The translations under genes were made by a program, and so were the position numbers. The notes under the pieces are model-generated. The model was given only the letters and a program-made list of their open reading frames with translations, was not told the origin of the DNA and made no database searches. A stretch of DNA of 64,000 nt, taken from NCBI RefSeq assembly GCF_003711395.1, contig NZ_PJRJ01000013.1, positions 18,861 to 82,860 on the forward strand, written 5' to 3'. Position 1 is the stretch's first letter; each line of letters begins with the position of its first letter. Below are positions 36,581 to 46,751 of the stretch, one piece after another. The DNA comes from Acinetobacter sp. B51(2017) (GTDB taxonomy: Bacteria; Pseudomonadota; Gammaproteobacteria; Pseudomonadales; Moraxellaceae).

Positions 36581-37676
36581 TTATAAACCTTGCTTTAAGC
36601 TGGCTTCAATAAATTTATCTAAATCACCATCAAGTACTGCACCCGTGTTTGATGTTTCAACACTGGTACGTAAGTCTTTAATCCGTGAATCATCCAAAAC
36701 GTATGAACGAATTTGGCTACCCCAACCAATATCAGATTTAGTATCTTCTAAGGCTTGAGCAGCTTCATTACGTTTTTTCATTTCTAATTCATAGAGTTTG
36801 GCACGTAATTGTTTCCACGCATGGTCACGGTTGGCGTGCTGTGAACGTTGGTTCTGACAGGCCACCACAATACCCGTTGGTGCGTGGGTTAAACGAACCG
36901 CAGAGTCAGTTTTGTTAATGTGCTGACCACCCGCGCCTGACGCACGGTAGGTATCGGTACGCACATCAGCAGGGTTAATATCAATTTCGATATTGTCATC
37001 GACTTCAGGTGATACAAATACCGCAGAGAATGAAGTATGACGACGGTTACCCGAGTCAAATGGTGACTTACGTACGAGGCGGTGTACACCTGATTCGGTA
37101 CGTAACCAACCGTAAGCATACTCACCTTCTACACGGATGGTTGCCGACTTAATCCCTGCCACGTCACCGTCAGATTCTTCCATCACTTCAGCTTTAAAAC
37201 CATGACGCTCAATCCAACGTAAGTACATACGCAGTAGCATGGATGCCCAGTCTTGCGCTTCTGTACCACCCGAACCCGCTTGAATCTCGACATAACATGG
37301 ATTTGGATCCATTGGATTGCTAAACATACGGCGGAATTCAAGTTTAGCCAGTTCAGCTTCTGCTGAATCAAGCTCAGCTTGTACATCTGCAAGCATTTCC
37401 TCTTCGTCTGCTTCCACGGCTAAATCTAGCATCGCTTGCGCATCTTCAAGCTGAGTGCTTAAGCCATCTAAAACATTTAAGACGTTTTCGAGTTCGCCTT
37501 TTTCTTTGGCCATCGCTTGGGCGCGGTCTTGGTCATTCCAAATTGCAGGATCTTCTAACTCGCGTAGAACCTCTTCTAAACGCTCTTTCTTTAGATCGTA
37601 GTCAAAGATACCCCCGTAGTGTTTGACCACGGTCGCTTAAGTCTTTTAGCTGTAATAGATAAGGATTAATTTCCAC
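36581..37676 (-). CDS. prfB: Peptide chain release factor 2, with programmed +1 frameshift
   Basis: RF2 terminates translation at UAA and UGA. The gene is two overlapping frames: a GTG start at 37676 gives 24 codons ([10 protein letters not shown]...TLRGYL) up to an in-frame TGA at 37602-37604. The slip site CGG GGG TAT CTT TGA C is present with its internal Shine-Dalgarno-like GGGGG. Skipping one base (37604) continues as [12 protein letters not shown] from 37603 to 36581, giving 364 residues. The SPF stop-codon reading motif ([12 protein letters not shown]) and catalytic GGQ ([12 protein letters not shown]) are intact. The frameshift makes synthesis self-limiting, because RF2 itself reads the UGA. 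GAGA precedes the GTG. Confidence 0.97.
37602..37619 (-). promoter_or_regulatory. prfB +1 frameshift signal
   Basis: On the minus strand the order is GGGGG, TAT, CTT, TGA, C. The anti-SD-pairing G run, the slippery CTT and the UGA followed by C are as in E. coli prfB. The frameshift autoregulates RF2 levels. Confidence 0.95.
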
Positions 37677-38061
37677 GTTCGTCTCTCAAACAAATGTAAG
37701 CTTTAAATAGCCCGATATTATATCACAGTGCTTATTTAGATTTTGAATGCCAATTCAAGCAGTTTGCTTTGCCACATAAGTAAATTTAGTATTTTGCTTA
37801 CACGGATCATTTGGGGATGAAAATATGCCAAAAATTAAGCGGATTTTGCCCTTTAGTTGCTATATTTACATATCTCAATAAAAAGCCTGATAAAAATACT
37901 GTCTTTTAAAATCAAAAACTTATTAATTAAAATTTACACAATATTACCAAAGTCACAAAACGGTAACTTTGCAGTGATTGACCAAACTTGAAATTACTCT
38001 AGACTGAAAGTTGTAACAAGAAATGTATTATTTTAAGACAGTTTATAGGGGGAGGAATTCC
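37677..38061. other. Intergenic region between prfB and the second porin gene
   Basis: About 385 AT-rich bases. It holds a promoter-like pair TTGACC (37978-37983), 16 bases, TAGACT (38000-38005). Just upstream is a dyad AAAGTCAC/GTAACTTT (37949-37956 and 37963-37970, one G-T mismatch), a candidate operator for the porin gene. No further gene is seen. Confidence 0.45.
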
Positions 38062-38850
38062 ATGAAAAAATTAGCAATTGCATCTGCGCTTCTGACTACA
38101 ATGGCTTTAACAGGTACTGCAGCGCATGCATATCAAGCTGAAGTTGGTGGTTCATTCGCTTATACCGATCCAGATCGTGGTAGTTCAGGCGAAGCTTACG
38201 GTTTAAATGGTACGTATTACTTTAACCCTGTACAAACTCGTAATGCACCGCTTGCCGAAGCTGCTTATTTAGATCGTGCGAGCAACGTCAATGCGCAAGT
38301 CAGCTACGATGATGTTGGGGCGAGCGAATACACTAAATATGGTATTGGTGGTGAGTACTTCGTACCTAATTCAGATTTTTATGTGAGTGCTAATGTTGGA
38401 CGTACCGAAGCAGAACTTAAAACGTCTCTAGGTAAGTTCTCAAATGATACTACTACTTATGGTGCTGAAGTCGGTTATTTCTTTGCCCCAGGTTTATTAG
38501 TTGCCGCAGGTCTTAAAGGCTACGACAATGATATTCATGATGGCACAGACCCAACATTACGTGCTAAATACGTAACAACTTTAAGTAATGGTAAAGACAT
38601 TAATTTAGAGGCAGGTGCTGCATTTGGTGATTTAGATGAATACCGTATCGCTGGTGATTACTACATCGACAAGACTTTAAGTATTGGTGCAGATTACTAC
38701 GATAATGATCTCGCAGAAGAAAGTGAGTTTGGTATCAAAGCGCGTAAATTTATTAACCCACAACTGAGCGTTGAAGGTCGTGTAGGTTTCGGTGAAATCT
38801 ATAACAATGACTACAACAAATTTGGTGTTGCAGCGAAATATCGTTTCTAA
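38062..38850 (+). CDS. Omp33-36-type outer-membrane porin paralogue
   Basis: This 262-residue protein of the same porin family as Omp33-36 has a signal peptide MKKLAIASALLTTMALTGTAAHA, mature start YQAEVGGSFAYTD, the shared segment NAPLAEAAYLDRASNV, and a C-terminal beta-strand ending AAKYRF with terminal Phe. I start at ATG 38062, which has GGGGAGGA just upstream; the frame extends 13 codons further. It is shorter than Omp33-36 (296), mainly in the central loops. Substrate and regulation are unknown. It is convergent with recJ. Confidence 0.85.
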   Translation: MKKLAIASALLTTMALTGTAAHAYQAEVGGSFAYTDPDRGSSGEAYGLNGTYYFNPVQTRNAPLAEAAYLDRASNVNAQVSYDDVGASEYTKYGIGGEYFVPNSDFYVSANVGRTEAELKTSLGKFSNDTTTYGAEVGYFFAPGLLVAAGLKGYDNDIHDGTDPTLRAKYVTTLSNGKDINLEAGAAFGDLDEYRIAGDYYIDKTLSIGADYYDNDLAEESEFGIKARKFINPQLSVEGRVGFGEIYNNDYNKFGVAAKYRF

Positions 38851-38872
38851 GCGTTTGCCAAGTTTCTAAACT

Positions 38873-38900
38873 AAAAACCGCGCCATGGCGCGGTTTTTTT
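38873..38900. terminator. Bidirectional terminator between porin paralogue and recJ
   Basis: The perfect palindrome AACCGCGCCATGGCGCGGTT is flanked by A and T runs, ending against the recJ stop codon. Confidence 0.85.
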
Positions 38901-40602
38901 ATTGGCTTAAATGGATGATTTTAAGTTGTAAACTGATATTACCATTAAATTCATTACGATCTAATTCATACACCAAGTGCACAGTATCTTGCATCGGATT
39001 AAAGTCATATTTACTCGCAGCATTAAAGGCAATCGCTTCCACAATGTGTCCATTACTTAAAGCTACACGTAATTTGAGATGTATTTCTTTGAGCCAACGA
39101 AAGTCCACAATTTTAAAACGCCCCTCAAAAACTGGGCTAGGGAATTTTTGTCCCCACGGACTTAAATTCTTGAGCAAGGCTACAGTATTTAAATTCATTT
39201 CATCAGCATCAAGTTCACCGTCTGTCCACAGTACCGCTTGAAACAGTTCTTGATCCATGGCTGCAATCAATTGCTCAAATTGAGTTTTAAATTCAGCAAA
39301 ATGTTGTTTTTGAATCGTCAATCCTGCAGCTGCAGCATGACCACCAAAATGGCTGACTAAATGCGGATGCTGTTCGGCAAGGAGTTCAATCGCATCACGA
39401 ATATGAATGCCCTCAATCGAACGTGCTGAACCTTTGATATGAATCCCATCTTCATCACGAGCAAAGACGATACTTGGACGATGAAACTGCTCTTTTAAAC
39501 GCCCTGCCACAATCCCAATTACACCTTGATGCCAATGCGGTTCAAACATAATCAGTGCATGCGGTAAATTATTGTGATCGAGCTGAATTTTTTCTAGTTC
39601 AGTTAAAGCATCTTGTTTGATTTGCGTTTCAACTTGGCGACGTTCAGCATTCAGCTGCGTTAGTTGTTCTGCAATTGGATAAGCCTGTTCCAAAGTTTCA
39701 GCCAATAGACATTCAATGCCGATATCCATGGTATCCATACGCCCTGCGGCATTAATACGCGGACCAATCACAAAACCTAAGTCAGATGCGGTGAGACTGG
39801 CTGCATCACGTTTGGCAATATCAAGTAGCGCAATAATACCTGCTCGACATTGCTGCTGACGAATACGCTGTAGGCCTGCATCAATTAAGATTCGATTGTT
39901 GTAATCGAGGCTTGCAACATCAGCATAGGTGCCTAAAGCCACTAAATCTAAATATTGCGCCATATTGATATGGCTTTTGCCGTGTTTTTTACGCTGACTG
40001 GATAAATTGGCCAACACATAAAAAGCGACACCTACACCAGCTAAAGCCTTACTAGGAAACGGACAACCCAATTGATTGGGATTGACCACCGCTTCCGCTT
40101 GAGGGGTCGGTTTTGTAGTGAGATGATGATCGGTAATAATCACTTGCATGCCATGATCTTGGGCTTGTTTGACCCCTTCATGACTGGAAATACCGTTATC
40201 GACAGTAATGAGTAAGTCTGGCGTGAATTTAGCAAATGCCAGATCGGCAATGGCAGGGGTTAAGCCATAGCCATACTTAAAGCGATCAGGGACTAAGTAT
40301 TCGACATCGGCACCCATAGCGCGTAAGGCCAAAATCATTAACGTGGTACTGGTGGCACCGTCAGCATCATAATCACCAACAATGACGATTTTTTTATGTT
40401 GGTCAATCGCTTGATCAATCAGTTCAATCGCTTCAGGCAAACCGAGCATGGTAGGCGCTAACAGGTTTTTTAGTTTGAGTTCTAATTCTTGAGTCGATTG
40501 CACGCCACGGCGCGCCAAAATCTTGGCAACTAAAGGAGATACGCCCTGAAAATTTTCAGGGCGTGTCAAAAATGGACGTTGTTGAACAATGATTTTCGTC
40601 AT
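38899..40602 (-). CDS. recJ: Single-stranded-DNA-specific exonuclease RecJ
   Basis: RecJ degrades single-stranded DNA 5' to 3' in recombination and mismatch repair. The 567 residues carry the DHH phosphoesterase motifs VIVGDYDADGATSTTLMI (about 76), LITVDNGIS, IITDHHLT and ALGTYADVA, the DHHA1 segment HFGGHAAAAGLTI and the C-terminal OB domain. Its ATG follows the pdxH stop directly, with no gap, so the two are translationally coupled. It is the last gene of the glmM-pdxH-recJ run. Confidence 0.96.
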   Translation of the reverse strand: MTKIIVQQRPFLTRPENFQGVSPLVAKILARRGVQSTQELELKLKNLLAPTMLGLPEAIELIDQAIDQHKKIVIVGDYDADGATSTTLMILALRAMGADVEYLVPDRFKYGYGLTPAIADLAFAKFTPDLLITVDNGISSHEGVKQAQDHGMQVIITDHHLTTKPTPQAEAVVNPNQLGCPFPSKALAGVGVAFYVLANLSSQRKKHGKSHINMAQYLDLVALGTYADVASLDYNNRILIDAGLQRIRQQQCRAGIIALLDIAKRDAASLTASDLGFVIGPRINAAGRMDTMDIGIECLLAETLEQAYPIAEQLTQLNAERRQVETQIKQDALTELEKIQLDHNNLPHALIMFEPHWHQGVIGIVAGRLKEQFHRPSIVFARDEDGIHIKGSARSIEGIHIRDAIELLAEQHPHLVSHFGGHAAAAGLTIQKQHFAEFKTQFEQLIAAMDQELFQAVLWTDGELDADEMNLNTVALLKNLSPWGQKFPSPVFEGRFKIVDFRWLKEIHLKLRVALSNGHIVEAIAFNAASKYDFNPMQDTVHLVYELDRNEFNGNISLQLKIIHLSQ

Positions 40603-41259
40603 TTAAGGCATCAGGCGTTGTAGCTTCCAGTTGCCTGCAATTGTTTCATAAATGAGCCGATCATGTAAGCGGTTTGGTCGGCCTTGCCAAAACTCATAAT
40701 GCTCTGGCACAAGGCGGTAGCCCCCCCAAAACTCAGGCTTAGCTAAGTCATCTTGACTGGCAACTTGATCCTGTAGCGCTTGGAAACGACTTTGCAATTC
40801 TTCACGGCTGGCAATCACACCACTTTGCGGGGTACTAATGTGCGCTGCAATTTGGCTTTCACGAGGGCGTTTGTGATAATAGTCTGTTGATTCTTGCTCG
40901 GAAATTTTATCCACACGGCCAAAAATACGCACTTGGCGTTCTAGCTCTGGCCAGTAAAATAAAATTTCTGCATAAGGATTCGCTGCTAAGTCTAAACCCT
41001 TTTGACTGTCATAATTGGTATAAAAGTCATAGCCTGTTGCTTGAGCCCCACGTAGCAGTACTGTACGTACATGTGGACGACCTTTGGCATCGGCAGTTGC
41101 AATCGACATGGCATACGGTTCGTGTAAACGCGCTTCTAAGGCATGGTTAAACCATGCCAAGAATTGCTCATGTGGATCAGGATGTACTTGATCTTCGTGT
41201 AACTCACCTTTTTGGTAGGTTAAGCGCAATTCACTTAAATCTTTGACAACATCAGTCAT
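40603..41259 (-). CDS. pdxH: Pyridoxamine 5'-phosphate oxidase
   Basis: PdxH is the FMN oxidase that makes pyridoxal 5'-phosphate from PNP or PMP. The 218-residue protein has the family segments MSIATADAKGRPHVRTVLLRG, FYTNYDSQKGLDLAANP, FYWPELERQVRIFGRVDK and the C-terminal WQGRPNRLHDRLIY. Its AAGGAG ribosome site overlaps the stop region of glmM, nine bases upstream, so it sits inside the glmM-pdxH-recJ operon. Confidence 0.97.
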   Translation of the reverse strand: MTDVVKDLSELRLTYQKGELHEDQVHPDPHEQFLAWFNHALEARLHEPYAMSIATADAKGRPHVRTVLLRGAQATGYDFYTNYDSQKGLDLAANPYAEILFYWPELERQVRIFGRVDKISEQESTDYYHKRPRESQIAAHISTPQSGVIASREELQSRFQALQDQVASQDDLAKPEFWGGYRLVPEHYEFWQGRPNRLHDRLIYETIAGNWKLQRLMP

Positions 41260-41268
41260 ATGATCTCC

Positions 41269-42600
41269 TTAAGCAGCGTTGGCACGCACAGCATCGGCTA
41301 AATGATGAGCTAAGGCAGTCACTTCAGCTAAATCATCACCTTCAACCATGACACGAATCACAGGTTCAGTACCTGATTTACGAATTAGTAAACGACCACG
41401 ACCTTTGAGCTGTGCTTCAGCCTTTTCAAATTCAGTGACCAATGCTGGCACTGAGTACGGGTCAAACATAGCATCTAAACGCACATTGACTAACACATTC
41501 GGTAAAAGCTTAAAATCTGCAACCAGCTCTGCAAGGCTTTGATTACGTTCAACCATTACCGTCAAAACTTGTAATGCTGCAATAATGGCATCGCCTGTGG
41601 TGCTTTTATCTAACGTTAAGATATGACCTGATGGCTCACCACCTGCTACCCAACCGTTTTGCTCTAAACCTTGCAATACATAACGGTCGCCAACTTTAGC
41701 GCGGAAGAAAGGTACTTCAGCTTGTTGTAGCGCTAACTCAAGCGCCATGTTACTCATCAGCGTACCGACAATACCCGCTGGTTTTTGTGCAGCTTTAGTG
41801 GCTAAGATATATAGAATATGGTCGCCTGTGATTTCTTGACCATATTGGTCAATCATAATCACGCGGTCTGCATCACCATCAAAAGCAATACCTAAATCGG
41901 CTTGATACTCAAGCACTGCTTGTTTTAAGTTTTCAGGATGAGTCGAGCCACAACCTTCATTAATATTTAAACCATCTGGCTCATTAAAGATGGCAATAAC
42001 TTTAGCGCCTAATTCTTTAAATACCGCAGGACCGACGCTATAAGCTGAACCATTGGCACAGTCCACGACAATTTTTAAATCATTGAGATCTAAATGGTAT
42101 GGGAAAGTCGATTTACAAAATTCGATGTAACGACCATTAGCATCATTAACACGCACGCTTTTACCCAAATTCGCGGTATCTTCAATGATTAAGTCGTTTT
42201 CAAGCTCTTGATTAATTTGATCTTGTAAGCTATCTGGTAATTTTTTGCCTTCAGCAGAGAAAAATTTAATCCCATTATCAAAATAAGGGTTATGTGAAGC
42301 TGAAATCACGATACCAAGACTGGCATGTAGAGCACGAGTTAAATGGGCAATCGCAGGCGTTGGTAATGGCCCCAGTAAATGCACATATACTCCAGCTGCA
42401 TTTAAGCCTGCTTGTAGCGCAGCTTCTAAAATATAGCCAGATAAACGTGTATCTTTACCCATGACCACGATTGGCTTTGCCTTTTTGCTATTGCGTTTTA
42501 ATACCTTACCCGCGGCAAAACCTAACTTTAAGGCGAACTCAGGTGTAATTGGCAATACACCAAACTTACCACGAATACCATCGGTACCAAAATAACTCAT
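41269..42600 (-). CDS. glmM: Phosphoglucosamine mutase
   Basis: GlmM interconverts glucosamine-6-phosphate and glucosamine-1-phosphate on the way to UDP-GlcNAc for peptidoglycan and lipid A. The 443-residue protein begins [14 protein letters not shown]. It carries the phospho-serine loop [12 protein letters not shown] with Ser102, the metal loop DGDADRVIM, the sugar loop GGEPSGHI and the phosphate loop [13 protein letters not shown]. All four catalytic loops are present. It is the first gene of the glmM-pdxH-recJ unit. Confidence 0.97.
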   Translation of the reverse strand: MSYFGTDGIRGKFGVLPITPEFALKLGFAAGKVLKRNSKKAKPIVVMGKDTRLSGYILEAALQAGLNAAGVYVHLLGPLPTPAIAHLTRALHASLGIVISASHNPYFDNGIKFFSAEGKKLPDSLQDQINQELENDLIIEDTANLGKSVRVNDANGRYIEFCKSTFPYHLDLNDLKIVVDCANGSAYSVGPAVFKELGAKVIAIFNEPDGLNINEGCGSTHPENLKQAVLEYQADLGIAFDGDADRVIMIDQYGQEITGDHILYILATKAAQKPAGIVGTLMSNMALELALQQAEVPFFRAKVGDRYVLQGLEQNGWVAGGEPSGHILTLDKSTTGDAIIAALQVLTVMVERNQSLAELVADFKLLPNVLVNVRLDAMFDPYSVPALVTEFEKAEAQLKGRGRLLIRKSGTEPVIRVMVEGDDLAEVTALAHHLADAVRANAA

Positions 42601-42660
42601 AACTTGCTCACTTTTTCTATTATCGCTCGTGAAAACCGAAAATACTTTACACCAAAAACT

Positions 42661-42690
42661 AAAAAACCGTCATAAAAATGACGGCTTTTT
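42661..42690 (-). terminator. Terminator of guaB
   Basis: On the minus strand a stem CCGTCAT/ATGACGG with a 4-base loop is followed by six U, 24 bases past the guaB stop. Confidence 0.8.
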
Positions 42691-42707
42691 AGAGCAATTA
42701 CACAAAA

Positions 42708-44201
<1,494 letters not shown>

Positions 44202-44391
44202 CTATTATAAACAAAATTTTCATCTTTAATCATATAAATTTAAGCAAAGACCACAAAAATAGCGCTATCTTGCTGAATACTTTGCAAGTTTAGTTAAAAA
44301 CAAGATCTTCTTTATAATAAATTTTTTTAATTTTTTCGTGAAAATTCATCTTTTAATTATCAATTGGGCAAAGCTAACTTTGCCCAAAGTT

Positions 44392-44757
44392 TTAAACCAC
44401 GCGGTCAAAATCCTCATCATTTTCTGCCTGCATAGGCTCAATTTGTCGCAAAGGAATCATCTTATGACGCGCGCGTGCCTTATTACACTGGCTATCGCCC
44501 GCTTGAACTTCCTGACAACTTGAGCTACGCAGCGCATAAACTGAGCAACTGACGCTTTCCCCGATCTCACCTTCTAAAGCGATACAACGAGGCTGAGCTT
44601 GGTTTGTTCCTGTCATACAGCTATAAACTGCGTTTACAGGTTCGGTATAGTGTTCTGGCAGATGTAGACCTTCTGCCCAATAAAACGAAACCCGAAAGTG
44701 TGCGCAGCACGCACCACAACTTAAACATGACTCTGGTGTAACCAATTGCGATAGCAT
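44392..44757 (-). CDS. YkgJ family cysteine-cluster protein
   Basis: This 121-residue protein has the cysteine cluster of the YkgJ/CxxCxxCC family, probably a zinc- or iron-binding fold: CLSCGACCAHFRVSFYWAEG at residues 11-30, then CMTG, PRCIALEGEIGESVSCSVYALRSSSC and QC further on. AAGAG precedes the ATG. Its function is unknown. It stands alone between guaB and the metallo-hydrolase gene; an inverted repeat TTGGGCAAAG/CTTTGCCCAA (44364-44387) just after its stop may terminate it. Confidence 0.85.
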   Translation of the reverse strand: MLSQLVTPESCLSCGACCAHFRVSFYWAEGLHLPEHYTEPVNAVYSCMTGTNQAQPRCIALEGEIGESVSCSVYALRSSSCQEVQAGDSQCNKARARHKMIPLRQIEPMQAENDEDFDRVV

Positions 44758-44833
44758 TTTTAGCTCTTTTCGTCAGCAATTTTGGGAGCGAAAATTCTAA
44801 AAAAACTACTTTTTCAATGCAATATTTTTGTTA

Positions 44834-45643
44834 TCAGCGATTAGTCTTAGGCGGGTAACTAAACACACTCTCATCCATTAAATCAGTACCGCATTGCAGG
44901 GTTTCAATCCAATCTAAAAATTGTTTGATTTTGGCTTTGCCGACAAAGGGTAAGCCATGTTGCGGCACAATCATGTCTACATCCATGGTACGCACCATAT
45001 TGACCCACAAGCGAATCACTTTGTTATTACACATATAGCGCTGATGAAAGCCTTTCATCTTACGCGTATGTAGCTCAAAGTTATCAACAATTTGATTGGC
45101 ATCTTCAACAATAGAAGCGCCCATATCACCAGAAAATAAAATTTTGGCAATCGGGTCATAAAATTGGAAATTACCTACCGAATGTAAAAAGTGCGCAGGT
45201 ACAGCCACAATCGAAGATTCACCCAAAGGAATCACTTGCCCAGGATCAGGCAGTTCAATCAAACGATCCAACCAATTGCCTTTCATGCGCTCACTGGTAA
45301 AGGATGAGTTTAAATGCGGTAAAAAACGTGCCCAAAGTTTTGACGCAACAATTTTAGCGTCGGTATAGACCAACCAACGTGGCATAGAGGTAATAATATC
45401 AGGGTCTTGGTGTGAAGCCATGACATAATCTAAATGGCTCAGTTTGGTATATTTACTTAGCTCCATAGTTAATGGCACATAGGTTAAATCACCCCCTGGG
45501 TCAAGTACTGCGGCACGTCCATGGTCAATAATTAAAAATTGATTGGCCTGAATCCCCTCGCCTTTGACCAGACTGGTAAAGCTAATACATTTATGCGTAC
45601 CATTATCAAATAATACTTGTGATGTGGTGCGGTCTGATGCCAT
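44834..45643 (-). CDS. Metallo-beta-lactamase-fold protein of the ODP (flavodiiron-like) class
   Basis: This 269-residue cytosolic protein has the diiron oxygen-binding fold of flavodiiron proteins: the metal motif SHQDPDI (about residue 76-82), PAHFLHSVGNFQFYDP in the second metal block, FSGDMGAS and the final VPQHG. There is no flavodoxin or rubredoxin domain attached, so any electron donor would be a separate protein. The start at ATG 45643 (MASDRTTSQV) has AAGGGG six bases upstream; the frame continues ten codons to a TTG. Oxygen or NO chemistry, or a regulatory role, is inferred only from the fold. Confidence 0.8.
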   Translation of the reverse strand: MASDRTTSQVLFDNGTHKCISFTSLVKGEGIQANQFLIIDHGRAAVLDPGGDLTYVPLTMELSKYTKLSHLDYVMASHQDPDIITSMPRWLVYTDAKIVASKLWARFLPHLNSSFTSERMKGNWLDRLIELPDPGQVIPLGESSIVAVPAHFLHSVGNFQFYDPIAKILFSGDMGASIVEDANQIVDNFELHTRKMKGFHQRYMCNNKVIRLWVNMVRTMDVDMIVPQHGLPFVGKAKIKQFLDWIETLQCGTDLMDESVFSYPPKTNR

Positions 45644-45765
45644 CGCATGCCCCTTAGCCAATATTTTTTTCAATAAAATTTTAATCCCTTACAAAATATA
45701 TGGTTTTGTTACAACTTACAACAATTTCACCTATAAAGTGATTTATCACACAAATTAACCGCTAT

Positions 45766-45794
45766 AAAAAAACCCAATCTATGATTGGGTTTTT
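45766..45794 (-). terminator. Terminator of the GDT1 gene
   Basis: AACCCAATC/GATTGGGTT hairpin flanked by A and T runs, 12 bases after the stop codon. Confidence 0.85.
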
Positions 45795-45806
45795 GCACAT
45801 TCAAAT

Positions 45807-46382
45807 TTAAAAGAAATAATGCTGTAGCAAAGTCCAAATACCAATCGTCAAGAAAATTAATGCACTAATTTTATGAATCAGAGAAATCGGCAGTTTATTG
45901 GCAAGTTTATTGCCAACAAATACCGCAGGCGCATTGGCAATCATCATGCCTAATGTCGTACCCGCAGTCACCCACAGCAAACTATCAAAACGTGCCGCTA
46001 AAGCCACAGTGGCAATTTGAGTTTTATCGCCAATTTCAGCCAAGAAGAATAAGATAAACGTCGCACCAAATACGCCATAACGCTGCCATTTATGAATACT
46101 TTCGCTTTCATCATCAAGCTCATCTGGCACCAACATCCAAAGTGCCATAGCAATAAAGCCAAGCGATACAATCCACAATAAAACATCAGGTCCAATCACC
46201 GTGGTAATCCATTGACCTAATGCCGCTGACAAACCATGATTAATAATGGTGGCCAGTAAAATGGCGATTAAAATTGGAATAGGTTTTTGATAACGTGCAG
46301 CAAGTAATAAAGCCAAGAGTTGGGTCTTATCGCCCATTTCAGCCAGTGCCACAATGGCAGTTGAAAGCAAGAACTCATGCAT
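45807..46382 (-). CDS. TMEM165/GDT1 family (UPF0016) manganese exporter candidate
   Basis: This 191-residue inner-membrane protein has six helices in two repeats, each with the family motif ExGDKTQ: EMGDKTQLLALLLAARY (helix 1) and EIGDKTQIATVALAARF (helix 4). Bacterial members such as MneA of Vibrio export Mn2+. The preceding yybP-ykoY riboswitch strongly supports a manganese role. ATG 46382 (MHEFLLSTAI) has AGAGA upstream; the frame could also start seven codons earlier at 46403. The acidic linker DELDDESES separates the repeats. Confidence 0.92.
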   Translation of the reverse strand: MHEFLLSTAIVALAEMGDKTQLLALLLAARYQKPIPILIAILLATIINHGLSAALGQWITTVIGPDVLLWIVSLGFIAMALWMLVPDELDDESESIHKWQRYGVFGATFILFFLAEIGDKTQIATVALAARFDSLLWVTAGTTLGMMIANAPAVFVGNKLANKLPISLIHKISALIFLTIGIWTLLQHYFF

Positions 46383-46394
46383 GATTGTTTCTCT

Positions 46395-46436
46395 GGCTAG
46401 CATATAAATACCAATGACTTATCCCTCCTGCTAGCC
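46395..46436 (-). promoter_or_regulatory. Hairpin enclosing a GGAGG, expression platform of the riboswitch
   Basis: GGCTAGC (46430-46436, read on minus) can pair with GCTAGCC (46395-46401) and would enclose AGGAGGG. It lies between the aptamer and the start codon, as expected of a translational on/off platform. Structure is inferred by eye. Confidence 0.4.
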
Positions 46437-46455
46437 AAAATCTGCAGAGTGATAA

Positions 46456-46590
46456 ATCAAAGGTCTTGCCAACAAAACAAAGCTTCATGAAGCTTATTTG
46501 GTTCTTTGCTATGATGACCATGCTCGGTTTAGAGCAAATATGTTGACCATCACCTGTTCTATTGCAGAACAGCGGCTACTCCCCAATGAA
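46456..46590 (-). ncRNA. yybP-ykoY manganese riboswitch
   Basis: On the minus strand the leader opens with GGGGAGTAGCC (46574-46584) and closes with GGCAAGACCTTTG (about 46457-46469), the two most conserved strands of the yybP-ykoY aptamer, with GGTCAACATA between them. This RNA class binds Mn2+ and switches on exporters of the metal. The gene it controls is the GDT1 protein. The distance to the coding start leaves room for a downstream expression platform. Confidence 0.88.
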
Positions 46591-46598
46591 GTGAATCT

Positions 46599-46627
46599 AT
46601 TATAGTCAATTCAAAATTCATTTACAA
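46599..46627 (-). promoter_or_regulatory. Promoter of the riboswitch-GDT1 transcript
   Basis: On the minus strand TTGTAA (46622-46627), 17 bases, TATAAT (46599-46604), placing the start about 46592, just before the aptamer. Confidence 0.65.
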
Positions 46628-46635
46628 ACTGAAAT

Positions 46636-46668
46636 AAAAAACCCTGCCGAAGCAGGGTTTCTTTTTAC
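46636..46668 (-). terminator. Terminator of aceEF
   Basis: ACCCTGC-CGAA-GCAGGGT flanked by A and T runs, about 85 bases after the aceF stop and immediately upstream of the GDT1 promoter. Confidence 0.8.
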
Positions 46669-46751
46669 ACCCTCTTTGTATTTCTCCCTGAACTTCAATT
46701 GAAATATTTATCAATGAAACGCAAGAGAAAAGAGAGCAGATCTAATTAAAT

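Noticed and set aside
38885..39241. Plus-strand frame of 118 codons after the porin paralogue
   Set aside because: It starts inside the shared terminator and is antisense to recJ.
45737..45755. CRP-like dyad GTGATTTATCAC downstream of the GDT1 gene
   Set aside because: The spacing between half sites is too short for a CRP site, and it lies beyond the terminator.
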